A stretch of DNA of 64,000 bases. Origin: Mercenaria mercenaria. Its lineage: Eukaryota > Mollusca > Bivalvia > Venerida > Veneridae. A program made the position numbers and the translations under genes. Below, in pieces: positions 1-12,391 of this stretch. The notes below the pieces were generated by a model that had not been told where the DNA came from, ran no database searches, and saw only the letters and a list, made by a program, of their open reading frames with translations. Numbering within the stretch: the stretch's first letter is position 1; each line of letters opens with the position of its first letter. The DNA is taken from positions 69,879,001-69,943,000 of the forward strand of contig NC_069366.1 of assembly GCF_021730395.1 (NCBI RefSeq), given 5' to 3'.

Positions 1-1065
1 AATATATGCCGCAGACTGAGTTATATTGACGAGCGAATTTCACAGGAAATCATTTCCATATCATATTCATGACTTTGCATTATTTCAGATGTGCAATTTT
101 CTCACTGAATACATGATAAATGTAATAGCTACTCACAAATGAAGATCGTTTTACTTGAAATAAGTTTCATCAAGTGAGAACTCCACAGAACTTGACAAAA
201 CAAGGCAATTAGTTGGTAATTATTCTCTTTATGCCGTGTTTAATTTGCTTTAATAAAACCATTTGCCAGTTAACCTTTCCTGTGGTACGTTTTACATTAC
301 TTTGACGCTTTAGCATTTTGTAAACTTGCTTAAAATGCATTACACGTGGACAATTTGCTGTGTAATTAAATCTTCCACATGCAGTTTCAGTCTAATCTAA
401 TATCATAAATTCTCTCGGGTAGGGCAAACGTGTTATATATACACAGGCGAGATTTTCCATCAAATCCGTTTATACATACCCATTTCTGCCTATGCCTGTG
501 TTCGTTAGTTTCAAAGACTTTAAGGTACCAGTTACCACAGTTCGACTAATACAACAGTTTTTGGTTCGCGGTATGGTATCAATGTTACTGTTGTCAAAAC
601 AATATAAACATTAGAACGTGTATGAACACGAAAATTCACAACCATCCACATTAAACAATATTTAATTGACTAAACAACGATCTACACTTGTTCTGAGAAG
701 TGTCTGCTTGGATAAAGTTGGTCAAAAAGTAAACGGAAAGATGTGTACATAGATATAAATACACTATCGAGGAGGATTCTTGGTCCCTGACATATCTATT
801 CGAAAAGAGCTAGGCTAAGTTAGCCAAACAGGCCTGTATCTGAAAAGGATTTCTCTCTATCTGTTCTGGGGCTTTATCTGACACTGTTCCTCTAGTCAGA
901 TCGCTCTGTGTCTGTACTAGTAGAGGATGAATTTTGCGCCCTATGTGGCTGCGTTTGCATTTGAACGTGTTTATCATGAAAAGGGCGCTAGCTCTATATA
1001 AATCTGGTATAATAATAATAATGTCGGTACACCTGGGCAAGACGGTATTAGTATAGGATTATACT

Positions 1066-1728
1066 GGAGGCAGTAAACAGTTTTCTGAGCTTCTCGGCTT
1101 AGAGTCGCCTACCTAACTTTCAAAACCTCACACAAAAGTCTGTTACCACACACCTGAAATAAAGAAATTGCAACATTAACACCACTGTATGTCTACCGTT
1201 ATAAACCATCTACAATACATCTCTAATATCTAGTATTCTGTTTACAAGACCTGAATTTTGTGCTCTCCCGGTCGCGGAAACTGATGACGAAAAAAGCTAA
1301 ATTTGCCGATTTTTAAATCGCTGCAGAAAATTCCCTGAAAACGATAGCCCCAATTGCTACACTGTTCCATACTCCAGTAACACTGTAAAATCTGAAAATA
1401 AGCTCAAATATATGTGCCATCCGTACCGTTTTTTCACTGTTCCAGTTTTCCTGAGGCCCCTGCTAAAATGACAACCCCACTTTAAGCTAGCTCAGAGGAA
1501 GCATGTATACGCTCCTGCAAGTCATTACGTCATACTATCAAGATCAAGGCTACTCAACTGATTTTTTTTAAATAAGTGAAACTCAATTCTAGCCGCTGAA
1601 ACTTCAATTCTAGCAATTATTATTATTTAGAAGTTCAAATATGCACTTCATTCCGTAAATTGCCTCTTATTTGTAAATTTCACCCCGGCCAATTCGACAC
1701 TAACAGCTCAAAACTGTTTACTGCCTCC
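1066..1728. mobile_element. Non-autonomous TIR element (MITE), copy 1
   Basis: A 663-bp non-coding element. Its left end GGAGGCAGTAAACAGTTTT is mirrored by the right end AAAACTGTTTACTGCCTCC, followed inward by GAGCT/AGCTC, giving TIRs of about 25 bp. It is a direct repeat of 2845-3506 with roughly seven differences, so the two are about 99% identical. The left flank is ACT and the right flank is TTAA. No transposase is encoded and the superfamily cannot be assigned. Confidence 0.85.
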
Positions 1729-2844
1729 TTAAGGGAGACAAAAGTGATCCCAATAGTATGACATTTGCTGTTTATTTTGTAATTTAATCAATTCAGACCA
1801 AAAGAAACCCAATTTCATACATATCCAACATATGCTGTTGAAAATTTTAACAACTGAAATACATCATGTATGCAGAAATTCTACCAGGAACGCGTACCGA
1901 AATTAACTAGTAACATTACAGCTTCATTTAGGGCCCATTGCATACAAAAATGAGGTCTCAACCATGTTTTTAGTATCTAGATATGTTCAGCTGCCAAGCT
2001 GGCTGAATATTATAGCAATTTTTAGTCATTGTTACTGTGCTGGACCTGTTCCAGGAAGCTACAAGCACATGCATGAGCACCATATGTCACCGTCTTAACG
2101 TTTCACGAAATACCATTACATGCTTATTTGTCTATTCCTAGACACTAAATGGTGTCTATTTGAAGATAATTATCTGCACTGTGATATTAAGCTATGATGT
2201 ACATGACTTTCAACCCGTAGAACTGACTGCATCAGACCAAGAGTCCATGTTAAGACCTCAATTTGATAATGATCACTTTTCGCGAGTGATGAAATATGAG
2301 AAAAACGTTATTTTTGAGACAAACCTTTCAAAACCTATCTATTTTAGGGAAAAAGATGTCTATTCTCTAAACTTTGTGTGCTGTGACTGGCGTCTATGTT
2401 ATGCAATATGTACATAACTTCTAAACTGAAACGAACAACGAAACACTGATTCAGAGGACATACTGCCGAAAGTACCCCCGAGGTCTGTTCCACAGTCCGA
2501 GCCGCTATTTTGCTGTTAAAAAGCTTGCTGAATTAATAGAAATCAATGAATTTGCATTTAAATGCCTTATTTGACGACTTTAATGTCACAGTAAGCATAT
2601 GTCTAAGTAAAATGGTGTCAGAACAGATATATCTTTCATTATATCGGCTCGGAAAACACTGTAAAACTGACTTTCATGTCTGAATCGCGGTTGTCTCCCC
2701 TTAGTTATTGCTCTTAAAAACTCTCATTTTGCTTCAAAATTAATTTTAAAACTCATATTCCTTCACAAATCATACTGAAAAACCTCTAAGACATCAAATA
2801 AATGCACATGGAAGAACTTACAAATTTTCAAGATTTGCTCTTAA
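1729..2844. other. Segment between the paired MITEs, bounded by TTAA
   Basis: These 1.1 kb lie between two near-identical MITEs in direct orientation and are absent from the homologous block B. TTAA lies immediately inside both junctions (1729-1732 and 2841-2844). An open frame of 85 codons at 2160-2417 on the plus strand shows no recognisable motif, and I do not treat it as a gene. Confidence 0.6.
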
Positions 2845-3506
2845 GGAGGCAGTAAACAGTTTTCTGAGCTTCTCGGCTTAGAGTCGCCTACCTAACTTTC
2901 AAAACCTCACACAAAAGTCTGTAACCACACACCTGAAATAAAGAAATTGCAACATTAACACCACTGTATGTCTATCGTTACAAACCATCTACAATACATC
3001 TCTAATATATAGTTTTCTGTTTACAAGACCTGAATTTTGTGCTCTCCCGGTCGCGGAAACTGATGACGAAAAAAGCTAAATTTGCCGATTTTTAAATCGC
3101 TGCAGAAAATTCCCTGAAAACGATAGCCCCAATTGCTACACTGTTCCATACTCCAGTAACACTGTAAAATCTGAAAATAAGCTCAAATATATGTGCCATC
3201 CGTACCGTTTTTTCACTGTTCCAGTTTTCCTGAGGCCCCTGCTAAAATGACAACCCCACTTTAAGCCAGCTCAGAGGAAGCATGTATACGCTCCTGCAAG
3301 TCATTACGTCATACTATCAAGATCAAGGCTACTCAACTGATTTTTTTTAAATAAGTGAAACTCAATTCTAGCCGCTGAAACTTCAATTCTAGCAATTATT
3401 ATTATTTAGAAGTTCAAATATGCACTTCATTCCGTAAATTGCCTCTTATTTGTAAATTTCACCAGGCCAATTCGACACTAACAGCTCAAAACTGTTTACT
3501 GCCTCC
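2845..3506. mobile_element. Non-autonomous TIR element (MITE), copy 2
   Basis: A 662-bp near-identical direct copy of 1066-1728 with the same TIR. The left flank is TTAA and the right flank is ACT, the reverse arrangement of copy 1. Block B homology resumes directly after its right end (ACTATGAACA here, ACTATTAACA in block B). Copy 2 therefore marks the right edge of the material that differs between the two blocks. Confidence 0.85.
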
Positions 3507-5227
3507 ACTATGAACACTAGCTATAACTCTGAACATTCCGAAAACCAGGGTGTGTATGGCTTCAGATTTTCCTTTCATTATCAAAATGAAGCGGACGGTA
3601 AAACACCATTATGTGAGTATAAACATCAAAGGCGATGTTTAGCTTATTTAAAAAGTGACCGATAGAATAGAGTACTTTCTTCTAAAATGTCAAAAATAAA
3701 GGACAGGAAACCAGATTAGCAGAAAGATCTAAATATAAAAAAAAATATCCGTTGCACGAAAGGATCACATCAATTCACTTTCGGGACTTTTCGATATATA
3801 TAAAATCATATTAATTTAAAGCTTCAGGCCATATTTTTATATGTTTTCATTACACTATTTATTAATTATAACGATTTCAGAAAAGGAACACCGATTCAGC
3901 GATTTCAAATGGACATCGTTTTAACAGGGTCCTTACAGATGTCTCTCGGGCTTTCTGTGTCTTTCGGTTTCCATATAAGAGTAAAAACTATCTACATAGT
4001 AGAAACATATGTTTTGGAAGCACACGTCAAAGCAATTCTCTTTTCAGCACACACAAACCCTTGACCGTTTTAATAAGTAAGTTAACATCAAACCTTGCTT
4101 TCAAGGATGTATCAAGCCAGCTGCATTCTAGCTTTTTTTAGAAGCTAAAATGATTTTCTGTCGGGTAACGCTAAACATTGTTTTTCATGTATTTTGGCGT
4201 TTTTTTTTTTTTTTCAGGGTAATATAGTATCTCCGATAATGAAAGTAGCACGGTTATGCTTTTGATTGTGACGGCGCTGAAGAAAAGTTATAGATTTGAT
4301 TATATCCTCTCTTTTTTAATTTAGAATATATCACTCAAGGCTAGTAATTTAGCTCTCTGGAATAACGTCATAAAACCCTATAATTTCTCTCAGAGATGAA
4401 TTTTAAACCTATAATTGTCGCGTAACCTTTGAAAGAAATTTATTAAAATGTGTTTGCACAGGAATCGTATAAAGCTATTGAAGATTTATAGACTAGTAAA
4501 TAAAGGCACTCAATTAATCCCATTGATTTCATTATTGTGTTACAAATTTTAAAAGAAAAGGGTGAGATAACTGATAGGGTAACCCTACTACAAACTACTA
4601 AAAACTTCGAGTCACCAAGGTACACAAGTGATATATCAAAATATAAACAATATCTTACGTGAAAATTATACGTCATTAACACTTTGTTTATGCTATAATT
4701 ATGTAATTAAGGTCATTAACGAATAGGAACATGTGTAAATTATTAGGCTATATTTACAAACTTAGTAAATAAAATTAAGCTGTATCTCTAATATAATCTA
4801 AATAGTACTTTCAGACCATAAAATCGTGTATATTGGCAACATGGTCTGTTACAAAGGCAACTGCGTGCAAACAAAACATAAATCAGCTCTGTTCATATTA
4901 CTCACGGTAATTAGGTAAATACTGTATATGTACGCAAGATATGTTAATCCAGGCTACATTGCCTACCATCGTGTGTTTCGAAAATCTACTGATTCACAAA
5001 ACTGACAAGACATAAAATCAGATTCAGAATGGCGTATATGTATTTCGTGAAGGTATTTTTGGCTGATAATGACACTGAGTGTTGAATGGACATACCACAA
5101 ACACTTTCATTAAATACTAGAGTGATACAAAAACAGCAAGGAATCAGAATCGTGGGTGTACTACTACGTGAAGCTTATAGATTCAGTAATGGTGCTTTAT
5201 CAGTTACTGTTGAACTATCATACCACA

Positions 5228-5281
5228 AAACAACAACAACAACAACAACAACAAAAACAATAATAATAATAAAAAAAAAAA
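5228..5281. repeat. (CAA)n/(TAA)n microsatellite
   Basis: About eight CAA units followed by TAA units and an A-run. The open frame across it encodes a poly-Thr/Ile/Lys stretch and is a repeat artefact. Confidence 0.95.
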
Positions 5282-6149
5282 ACACGCATACAAATTGGTA
5301 ATACCACTGCAGAAATGATAGGATGAAGGATTTGTTAAGAAGACAGCAGATACGATTGATATATCAAAGGAATAAAAAGGCTAAGAGAACTACCATTCGT
5401 AGGGTGTATCAGGTAAACAGAAACACAAAAAACCATTAATAACAATCCATAAACAGTATAAATAAATGTTTATACGAATAGCTTCTGTCTTAAAGGCGTT
5501 TCAGCAAGGCTAGGTGGATGTAAAAATCAGTTCATATCTCACAATTTCTGCAAAACCACATTTAGATGAACATAAACGTTGGAATAAGTACATACCTACT
5601 GTTTCTGAGACAATCGCACATCAACAATCGATTAGCTCGGTAAATTTTTCACAACTGATTGCGAGTCTATTCTCTGGATGGGTAAGATTGCGGGTCTATT
5701 CTCTCACAGTTGAAATAGTCTCTAGACTTTTCTGATAAGATTGTACTACGTTTCCTTGACATGTTTTGTGCCCATTATTCATCAACGAAAACAACAATGT
5801 AGAATATCCCCTGTTAATCCATTTTAAGTCTTACAGAGTAGAATAAGTTAAATCATATTGTTACACTTGTTTGTTACTTAATATGCTAAATGTAACAGAA
5901 AAAAAAAACAGCAATTATTAACAATAACAAAGTTTACCTTGAAAACTTACAACTCAAAATACCTTGAAAATGTTAACATAACCGTGCAGTCGAATTCTAA
6001 TATTCAAGAATTGTCCAAATCCTGTCAAAGACAACTTTAAATCCAATCAGTATCTCTTTAATTTTTTCCATCAACATTTAAATATCCAAACTGGTAACAT
6101 TTTGTTATTAAGAAATACAGAAGATGTTACTTACTAATAGATTCTACCT

Positions 6150-6700
6150 GCCCTAAACACTTTAAAACAAACAACATGGAAGGTTCCAACACTAAAGAGA
6201 AAACTATAATTCAGAGAGCACCTAAACCATGGTTCAATAAAAATTTGCAACATCTAAAACAACAAGTTAGAAAGTCCGAACGTACATGGAGGTGTTACGT
6301 TAACACAGATCAGTTTAAGCCGTATAAAGCAGTAAGAAAGGAATACAAACATCAAAAAGAGAAACACGTTCAGTGAAAAGATAGAGAATGCTAAAGGTGA
6401 TTCTAAGTTTCTGTATGGATATGTATCTGAACTACCTGGTACAAAGTCTGAAAACACTCTGTGTCAAGACGAGTCTAATAATTCATTGGCCGAAACATTT
6501 GCTGACTTTTTCATGGCAAAGAATCTAAAAAATACGTCAATCCCTTAGTGAATACCAACACTGAACCTCAAGAAAGGGCTGTTCAAAATGTAGACACATT
6601 TTCTGAAATGACTCAAGATGAAGTGAAAAAACTTTTCACTGAATTGACCGGGTTAAGCTCCCCAGAGGTGGTTTTGCCACTGACCGTTCCGAATCACTGT
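6150..6700 (+). mobile_element. Truncated LINE fragment (endonuclease-RT linker of ORF2)
   Basis: The 66-codon frame at 6176-6376 contains PKPWFNKNLQHLKQQ and a basic segment with KSERTWR and YKAVRKEYKHQK. This is the typical 'PWfn..L..lk...RK.er.Wr' region between the endonuclease and reverse transcriptase of non-LTR retrotransposons (CR1/Jockey-like). It shifts frame near 6372 and continues with FLYGYVSELPGTKSEN and SLAETFADFF. After a further shift near 6540 it continues with FSEMTQDEVKKLF, which matches the segment preceding RT. No RT core (YxDD) follows; similarity ends near 6700. It is a dead 5'- and 3'-truncated copy. The family within LINEs is not certain. Confidence 0.8.
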
Positions 6701-8586
6701 TGCCGTTAATCATTTCTACCTGTAGCCAGGTCTACCTAGCGATACTCTAAGATTAGTTAAATGGACTCCAGGATGCTATGAAAACTTTATATTCATTCAG
6801 GTAACAACAATTGATAAGATTAAGTTAAAGAATAAGAAAACAAAAAGGTCAGTAGCTACACTGAGGCACGCCTGACATAGGAGAGAGAATCGCCTCAAGC
6901 TTTTGATTATTGAGATTATTGAAATAAAACAAAATTACACTTCATAAATGTCATTGATGTGACCTGTTCATTGTCTTTAAAACAACCTTTGAATAACCAG
7001 AAAATGCAGGAAATCGATCGCATTCTGAGGTGGGAGGGGTGGTGGTTGGGTTGTAGGGGGGGCGAATACCCGGACACCCAATCGGCTAAAATTTCAACAT
7101 TAAAACAAACTGCCGATCAGTGTAACACATAGTAGCATGTAAAATCCAGACTAAGTATTGACATGAGTTCAATTCAATTTCAAATAAATGTGTGATACTG
7201 ATAAATATTAAAATGTTTTGAAGGAGAAATGAGACACATAGAAATGAGACACATATGTTCAAAACTTGTCCTTAACGGGAGGTTATTTGACAGTTCCAAA
7301 CAAGCATCGTATAACTTTCTTTGGTTGCTGGTGAAAGAATAGAATATAAATAACTTATAGACATACATTATGTATCAGAACTACAATCTAGGACAGGCTT
7401 AACAGTAAACAATGAGTCATCAGTATAGAACGCATTAAGGGGAAAATAATGTACTTAACAATATTTAAAAAAAATAAACCTACTTGATAAAGCAACGATG
7501 TCATTACATGACAAAGTTATCAAAGGAATTGATTTCTTATATTTGTTCTCATTCTTTTGCCTACCAAATGTATTGTAGACATTCAAGCACATGTTGTCAA
7601 AGTATTGAAGACAGTATGTGGTTTGTGGTTTTTAAAAGCTACATAGAATTTACTCAAGTTAAACTCGGAACGTTAAAGCAGGAGTTATAACATAAACTTT
7701 ATATTTCACATTATTCTCTCGGTGGCACAATGTGGTAATAGGTATAGAGATATTTAACAATCATATTGTGTAAAATCTGACAGAACAGATTAATTAAATC
7801 TATCTTCAAAACAACAAGATAAATTCACCATTTGTGTCAAAAATGTATAACCCAGTCAAATACCAAATAAAGTGCAACAGCTATAAGATACTTATCACGA
7901 TGAAAGAGCCTGCATTATTTTCACAAACAATACGAGTATGTTAACACAGGCAAGACAAGTTATTTATAAGTAACTGTTTTACATTTGTAATTTAATTTAT
8001 TCATTTATACTACTTCTAGAAGTCATGTATAATATTACAATGTTGTGTACAGACTAACTTATTGATATAACTTCAAGCTTAGTCAACAAAGTGATTATCA
8101 CAATAAAGCAAATTACAGACTGGTGTTCAAATTATTAGAGACTTTATGATGATGTACAATAATAGCTCTTCTCTTTTATGTTTATAAGCCCACATGCCGC
8201 AATAACTTATGGCATGATCGTTAAACACGGGCATTGTCATAACGCAGACAGTTTAATTGCAATGTTTATTACTGCGAGATAACATAGCTCGGAAGTCAAC
8301 AAAGTTGCACTAGAGATTGTTCGTAACTGATTAATGTAGAAGGAATATTCCCTTGGTCTTGTAAAGAATTATAAAACGGTTCTACGTATTTACATAGACA
8401 CTACTTTATAGCAAAACACATTTTACCTCCTTCTTAAATTCGTACGTTAATCACAAACGATGTTTAAAGAAAACGATTATTGTACATACTGACGACAGAA
8501 AATGCGCTTATCAGGCTCGAGAAACGTTTTCATCGTTGCATTCCACACATTTTACTGAATATAAAGTTTAGCTATTAGACCTCTAC
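6701..8586. other. Non-coding stretch, no gene recognised
   Basis: AT-rich sequence in which the last and middle exons of the unit owning the 8587-8675 exon were expected. I could not find recognisable remnants of either. A G-rich patch lies near 7030-7070. Open frames here are short and lack motifs. Confidence 0.5.
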
Positions 8587-8675
8587 CTGGATATCCATCA
8601 CACTATCAATAAGCTCTAATATATATTGTCTTGATTTAAGTGGAACTGTTACAAATCTATCTGACTCTGGTTCAT
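8587..8675 (-). pseudogene. Isolated RGK GTPase exon (switch II-side segment), unit 1
   Basis: The exon has the same length (89 nt) and phase as the exon at 61329-61417. It is preceded by acceptor TTTGCAG and followed by donor GTAGAG. Skipping the two phase bases, it reads EPESDRFVTVPLKSRQYILE and on to LIDSVMDIQ, aligning with EPESDRHVTVLLNAEESTLE and IIDRPMDNQ of the downstream gene. Reading frame and both splice sites are open. However, no matching middle or last exon was found between 5.7 and 8.5 kb, and the upstream intron has been invaded by repeats. It is most likely a stranded exon of a dead tandem copy. If a diverged downstream exon exists, the unit could still be transcribed. Confidence 0.7.
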
Positions 8676-9529
8676 CTGCAAACAGGGTAACATTCGTTGA
8701 TTATTTGCATATGGAAAGCTGAAAAGACCTGTCACAATCACGAGCTGATTGAACAAGTTTTTACATCATGTACAACAGGGTGATGCCAAAAACTGAGTAA
8801 ATATAGTGGTAACATCTGTGAAATTTGGTGGAATTGCAACCAGTGGTTTCGGAGAAGTAGCACATGTCAAAGGATTTGACAAATCAAAGGTCATGACTCA
8901 GCTGAAAACAATTTAATCAGAACACTCTTGTAAGGTTTGGTGGAAATCCGATCTACTAGTATTATATGACAGAAGTGGCTAAAACATAATATAATTTTAA
9001 GAATCAAGGGTCATATCTCTGCTAAAATACAGGTAACTAGAACATGCCCACGGTATGCACAACTATGATTTGCAATTATCACGTTTGTGAAGTTTGATAT
9101 AATTCTTCAAGGTTGTTTCTTAACAAATCAAGGACCATAACTCCACTGAAAATCACTGAACGGAAACATGCCGACAATATGCAAAATGAGGCTTGGTGGA
9201 ACTCCGCCAAATAATATCAGTGACCAAAACATCATAAAATCAGATGAATCAAGGGCCATCACTTTCCCGAAGGTCACTAAACCAGAAAATATGCAAAATA
9301 AATCTTGGCAATGATGAGTCATGTAAGGATTGGTGGAGATTCACGCAAAATATAAAAGAAGTCACCAAAAGATTATACATTTTAAATATGATGAATCAAT
9401 GCCGTTACTCTACTAAAAGTCGCAGAAGATCATATAGTATTAACTCGGTCAAAAAAAAAAATAATGGTTCCGTGCTGGCGTCGAATAAAGTCCCGAATTA
9501 ATAAATCCTAATTTTTCAAATTTAGCGCC

Positions 9530-10600
9530 TGTGCTTACCATGGGGCTAGATGGACATTATTTCACCCATGGAATGTATTTCACATTAATTCGGACATTTT
9601 TTTTATGCTTATATTTACATGTTTTCAAGTGTTTACTTGAAAACGAAAGTAGGGTGTTTATTTTGAGGACAGCTTTTTGAAATGCGGCAAAATGAGGGTA
9701 CCCGACTTCAGCTTACATGTATTTCACTGCATACTATTTAAACCAATTTTTATTTTCGTTTTCTTGTAGCAGATGTACGGGTGTCTGGAGGAAGTTTCTG
9801 TGTAAATCTAGAAACTGTTTCAATGGCGACTGAATTTTGTATTAAACAAAGAACAATTTCTTTTATTGGTATGTAACAGATAAGAGTCGTACCATGTAAT
9901 TTTCTCAAAGTGGCTGCAAACAGAGCGAAATTTCATTATTCTACTTCTAATCACGGGCACAAAACAGGGACGTATTTTGGAACAAATTTTCGCACAGGGG
10001 GTGATCATTTCTCTAAATCTGGTGCCGATCAAATCCCGTACTTGTATGATTTAGACATAAAATCACGATGTCTCTGTTCAGTTCGTAGCAGTTAAAAAAA
10101 AATAGTGCCTTTTTACATCAAGTGCATGAAAGCACTACAACAACGTGAAAATATACACACGAGATTATATGCTTGGCCAATAAATGGTTTGGGGTAGCTT
10201 CATTTAAGCACGAATTCCTCGACTTTGAAATGCAACATAGCAGGTTGCCTTTACTAAAGGTTTTCTAAGAAATAATTGTTAAATTTCCTGAATATCAAAT
10301 AAAAAAGTATAGATCGTATAGCTGGGTAAAAAATATGCTTACGTGATATAGTCGAAAAAAAAAATCATAATAAATAGAGCTTAACGTTTCCATTTTTAGC
10401 GCATTTGCGCTTAAACCGGGGCATAATTTTTCTCATGGAATATATTTCACATTAAAAAAGGTACTTTTCATGCTTATATTTACATGTTTTCTAGTTGTTT
10501 ACTTGAAAACGCAAGTTGGGTGTTTTATTCTGCGGACCGTTTTCTGAAATGCTGCAACTTGACTTTTCATTCTTGTTTCCATGAAGCAAATGTATGGATA
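9530..10600. repeat. Direct repeat pair, about 860 bp apart
   Basis: 9530-9690 and 10390-10550 share long stretches, including ATGCTTATATTTACATGTTT and GTTTACTTGAAAACG, at roughly 75-80% identity by eye. It looks like an internal duplication in the insert that splits the tandem-repeat element. No coding potential was recognised. Confidence 0.6.
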
Positions 10601-10776
10601 TCTTATGGAAAATATGTTTCTGACGGTGTGCTAATCTAGCAACTGTATCCAAATTAATTTGAAGTGGCTGAACTGTACATGAAACAAAGAACCGTTTCTT
10701 CAATTTATATAAAACCTGAAGCAGATCATGACAACAATATGCACAGTGAGGCTTGGCACTGACTACTCGTGTAAAG

Positions 10777-11061
10777 GGGCCTCCGTGGCCAAGTGGTACA
10801 GATAGCTGACTTCAAATCACTTGCCCCTCACCGATGTAGGTTCGAGCCTAACTCTGGGCATTGAATTCTGAATGTGAGGAAGCCATCCAGCTGGCTTACG
10901 GGAGGTCGGTGGTTCTATCCGGGTGCCCGCTCATGATGAAATAATGCATGGAGGGGTACCTGGGGTCTTCCCCAATCATCAAAGCTGGAAAGTCGCCATA
11001 TGACCTATAATTGTGTCGGTGCGACGTTAAACAAAACATACACACAAACAAACACAAACAA
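10777..11061 (+). mobile_element. SINE with Leu/Ser-type tRNA head
   Basis: The 285-bp SINE starts with GGGCCTCCGTGGCCAAGTGG (A box) and has GTAGGTTCGAGCC (B box). The body contains GGAAGCCATCCAGCTGGCTT, and the tail GTGTCGGTGCGACGTTAAAC is followed by an ACAAAC-rich end. A perfect 10-bp target duplication TCGTGTAAAG flanks it at 10767-10776 and 11062-11071, showing LINE-type integration into the older tandem-repeat element. It is the same family as 21327-21601. Confidence 0.9.
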
Positions 11062-11975
11062 TCGTGTAAAGCTTTACGGAAATCCGCTAGATAACATAAA
11101 AGAAGTGGCCAAAACAAACAATTTGATTAATTAAGGGTCATTACTCTGCTGAAAATCGTCAAGCCGGGAAAAGTCGATAACATGCACGATGAGGCTTGGC
11201 ACTGATTTTTCCTTTAAAGTTTGTTTGAAATCTGCCAAATAATATCAGAGAAGTGGCCAAAATATCATTGAATTTGATCAATCAAGGTTCATAACTCAGA
11301 TGTACGCTGCAAATCATCAAACCGGAAAATGCCGACGAAACTAGGCTTGGCAAAGATCACTCTTGTTAGATGTGGTGTAAATCCGTCAGTTTGGTTGTTG
11401 TCGGAGGAGATGTGTAGACAAACTTTGTTACAGACAGAAGGAGTGACAAACAGACAGACAGACAGACAAACGGAAAACACTAGATCAATATGTCCTCCAC
11501 TACATGTGGAAGACATGGGTACATGTTAAAGCATTCTTTTCCAAGACGCGCCATTCAAAATCCACCAAAACGACGTCCCTAAAAACATGAAAACACTTTT
11601 GAAGAAACAAGCAAAAAAGCGCCATAAAGACGTCACAGAAAATGTTATAACAATCAAAGAAGGACGTCTTTCAAAAATATTTTCTCAACTTATCGAACTT
11701 AAACAACACTCAGTTAATTAGTTCTTATATAGAAACATCATTTGAACGCAATCAAGAAATGAATATGCAAACTTGTGTTGACAGTTCATTGGTAAGGCTT
11801 TCTAGTGTTGTCTTTGCATAATGAATTTCTAAAAATACTTAATATTATACTTTAAATTGTCAATAAAGAAATGTTTTTACTAGTGAACCTTTTCAGGTTT
11901 CTTTGTGCGAGAAAACAAAACACCCGAGGTAATAGTTTCCTGATGAGGGTCAATTATCATTTACAACAAAAATGT

Positions 11976-12391
11976 TCAGGACACTATACAGTGAGACGGC
12001 AAGTGTTTCTACGGTCAAGTAGGCCACTCCAAAGATCAAATATCAGTGAGACGGCAAGTGTTTCTATGGTCAAGTAGGCCACTCCAAAGATCAGGACACT
12101 ACACAGTGAGAAGGCAAGTGTTTCTACGGTCAAGTAGGCCACTCCAAAGATCAGGACACTATACAGTGAGACGGCAAGTGTTTCTACGGTCAAGTAGGCC
12201 ACTCCAAAGATCAGGACACTACACAGTGAGACGGCAAGTGTTTCTACGGTCAAGTAGGCCACTCCAAAAATCAAATATCAGTGAGACGGCAAGTGTTTCT
12301 ACGGTCAAGTAGGCCACTCAAAAGATCAAATATCAGTGAGACGGCAAGTGTTTCTACGGTCAAGTAGGTCACTCCAAAGATCAAATATCAG
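11976..12391. repeat. Minisatellite with two interleaved unit lengths
   Basis: About seven units share the core CAGTGAGACGGCAAGTGTTT followed by CTACGGTCAAGTAGGCCACT. Two connectors alternate: a long one containing GATCAGGACACTAYACAG (unit about 60 bp) and a short one, GATCAAATATCAG (about 51 bp). Open frames of 88 and 96 codons on the two strands arise from the repeat and are not genes. Confidence 0.95.

Larger units (their letters stand above)
60..5730. repeat. Segmental duplication block A (intron of an RGK-type gene unit)
   Basis: Non-coding, AT-rich block that aligns in order and orientation with 12540-24420. Matching anchors are 60-430 with 12540-12910, 480-790 with about 12950-13010, 3510-4800 with 13030-14870, 4801-5200 with 19060-19450, and 5400-5730 with 24100-24420. 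The first anchor also recurs at 27990-28480 and 62010-62220. At 62 kb it lies just upstream (minus strand) of an RGK exon, so block A is best read as the long intron of a gene unit whose exons lie left of the window. No coding exon was recognised. Block A is interrupted by a MITE pair at 1066-3506 that block B lacks. A T-run lies near 4200. Confidence 0.75.
8780..11530 (+). repeat. Degenerate tandem-repeat element of 'AATCAAGGGYCATAACTC' type
   Basis: Repeating degenerate units of roughly 120-150 bp carry phrases such as AATCAAGGxCATxACTCxxC, GAAGTGGCCAAAACAT, GGCTTGGTGGAACTCCGCC and GCCGACAATATGCAxAATGAG, between 8790-9430 and 10720-11340. It ends in a CAGACAGACAGACAAACGG tract and a TCCTCC segment near 11450-11520. 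This pattern is common in clam genomes. Interior 9530-10700 is different material with an internal direct repeat. A SINE is inserted at 10777-11061. Confidence 0.7.

Noticed and set aside
11984-12312. Open frames of 96 (minus) and 88 (plus) codons with perfect peptide repeats
   Set aside because: Both strands stay open because of the minisatellite; no independent coding evidence.
11976-12391. CRISPR-like alternation of repeat and spacer
   Set aside because: The genome is eukaryotic, the spacers are themselves repeats, and unit lengths vary. It is a minisatellite.
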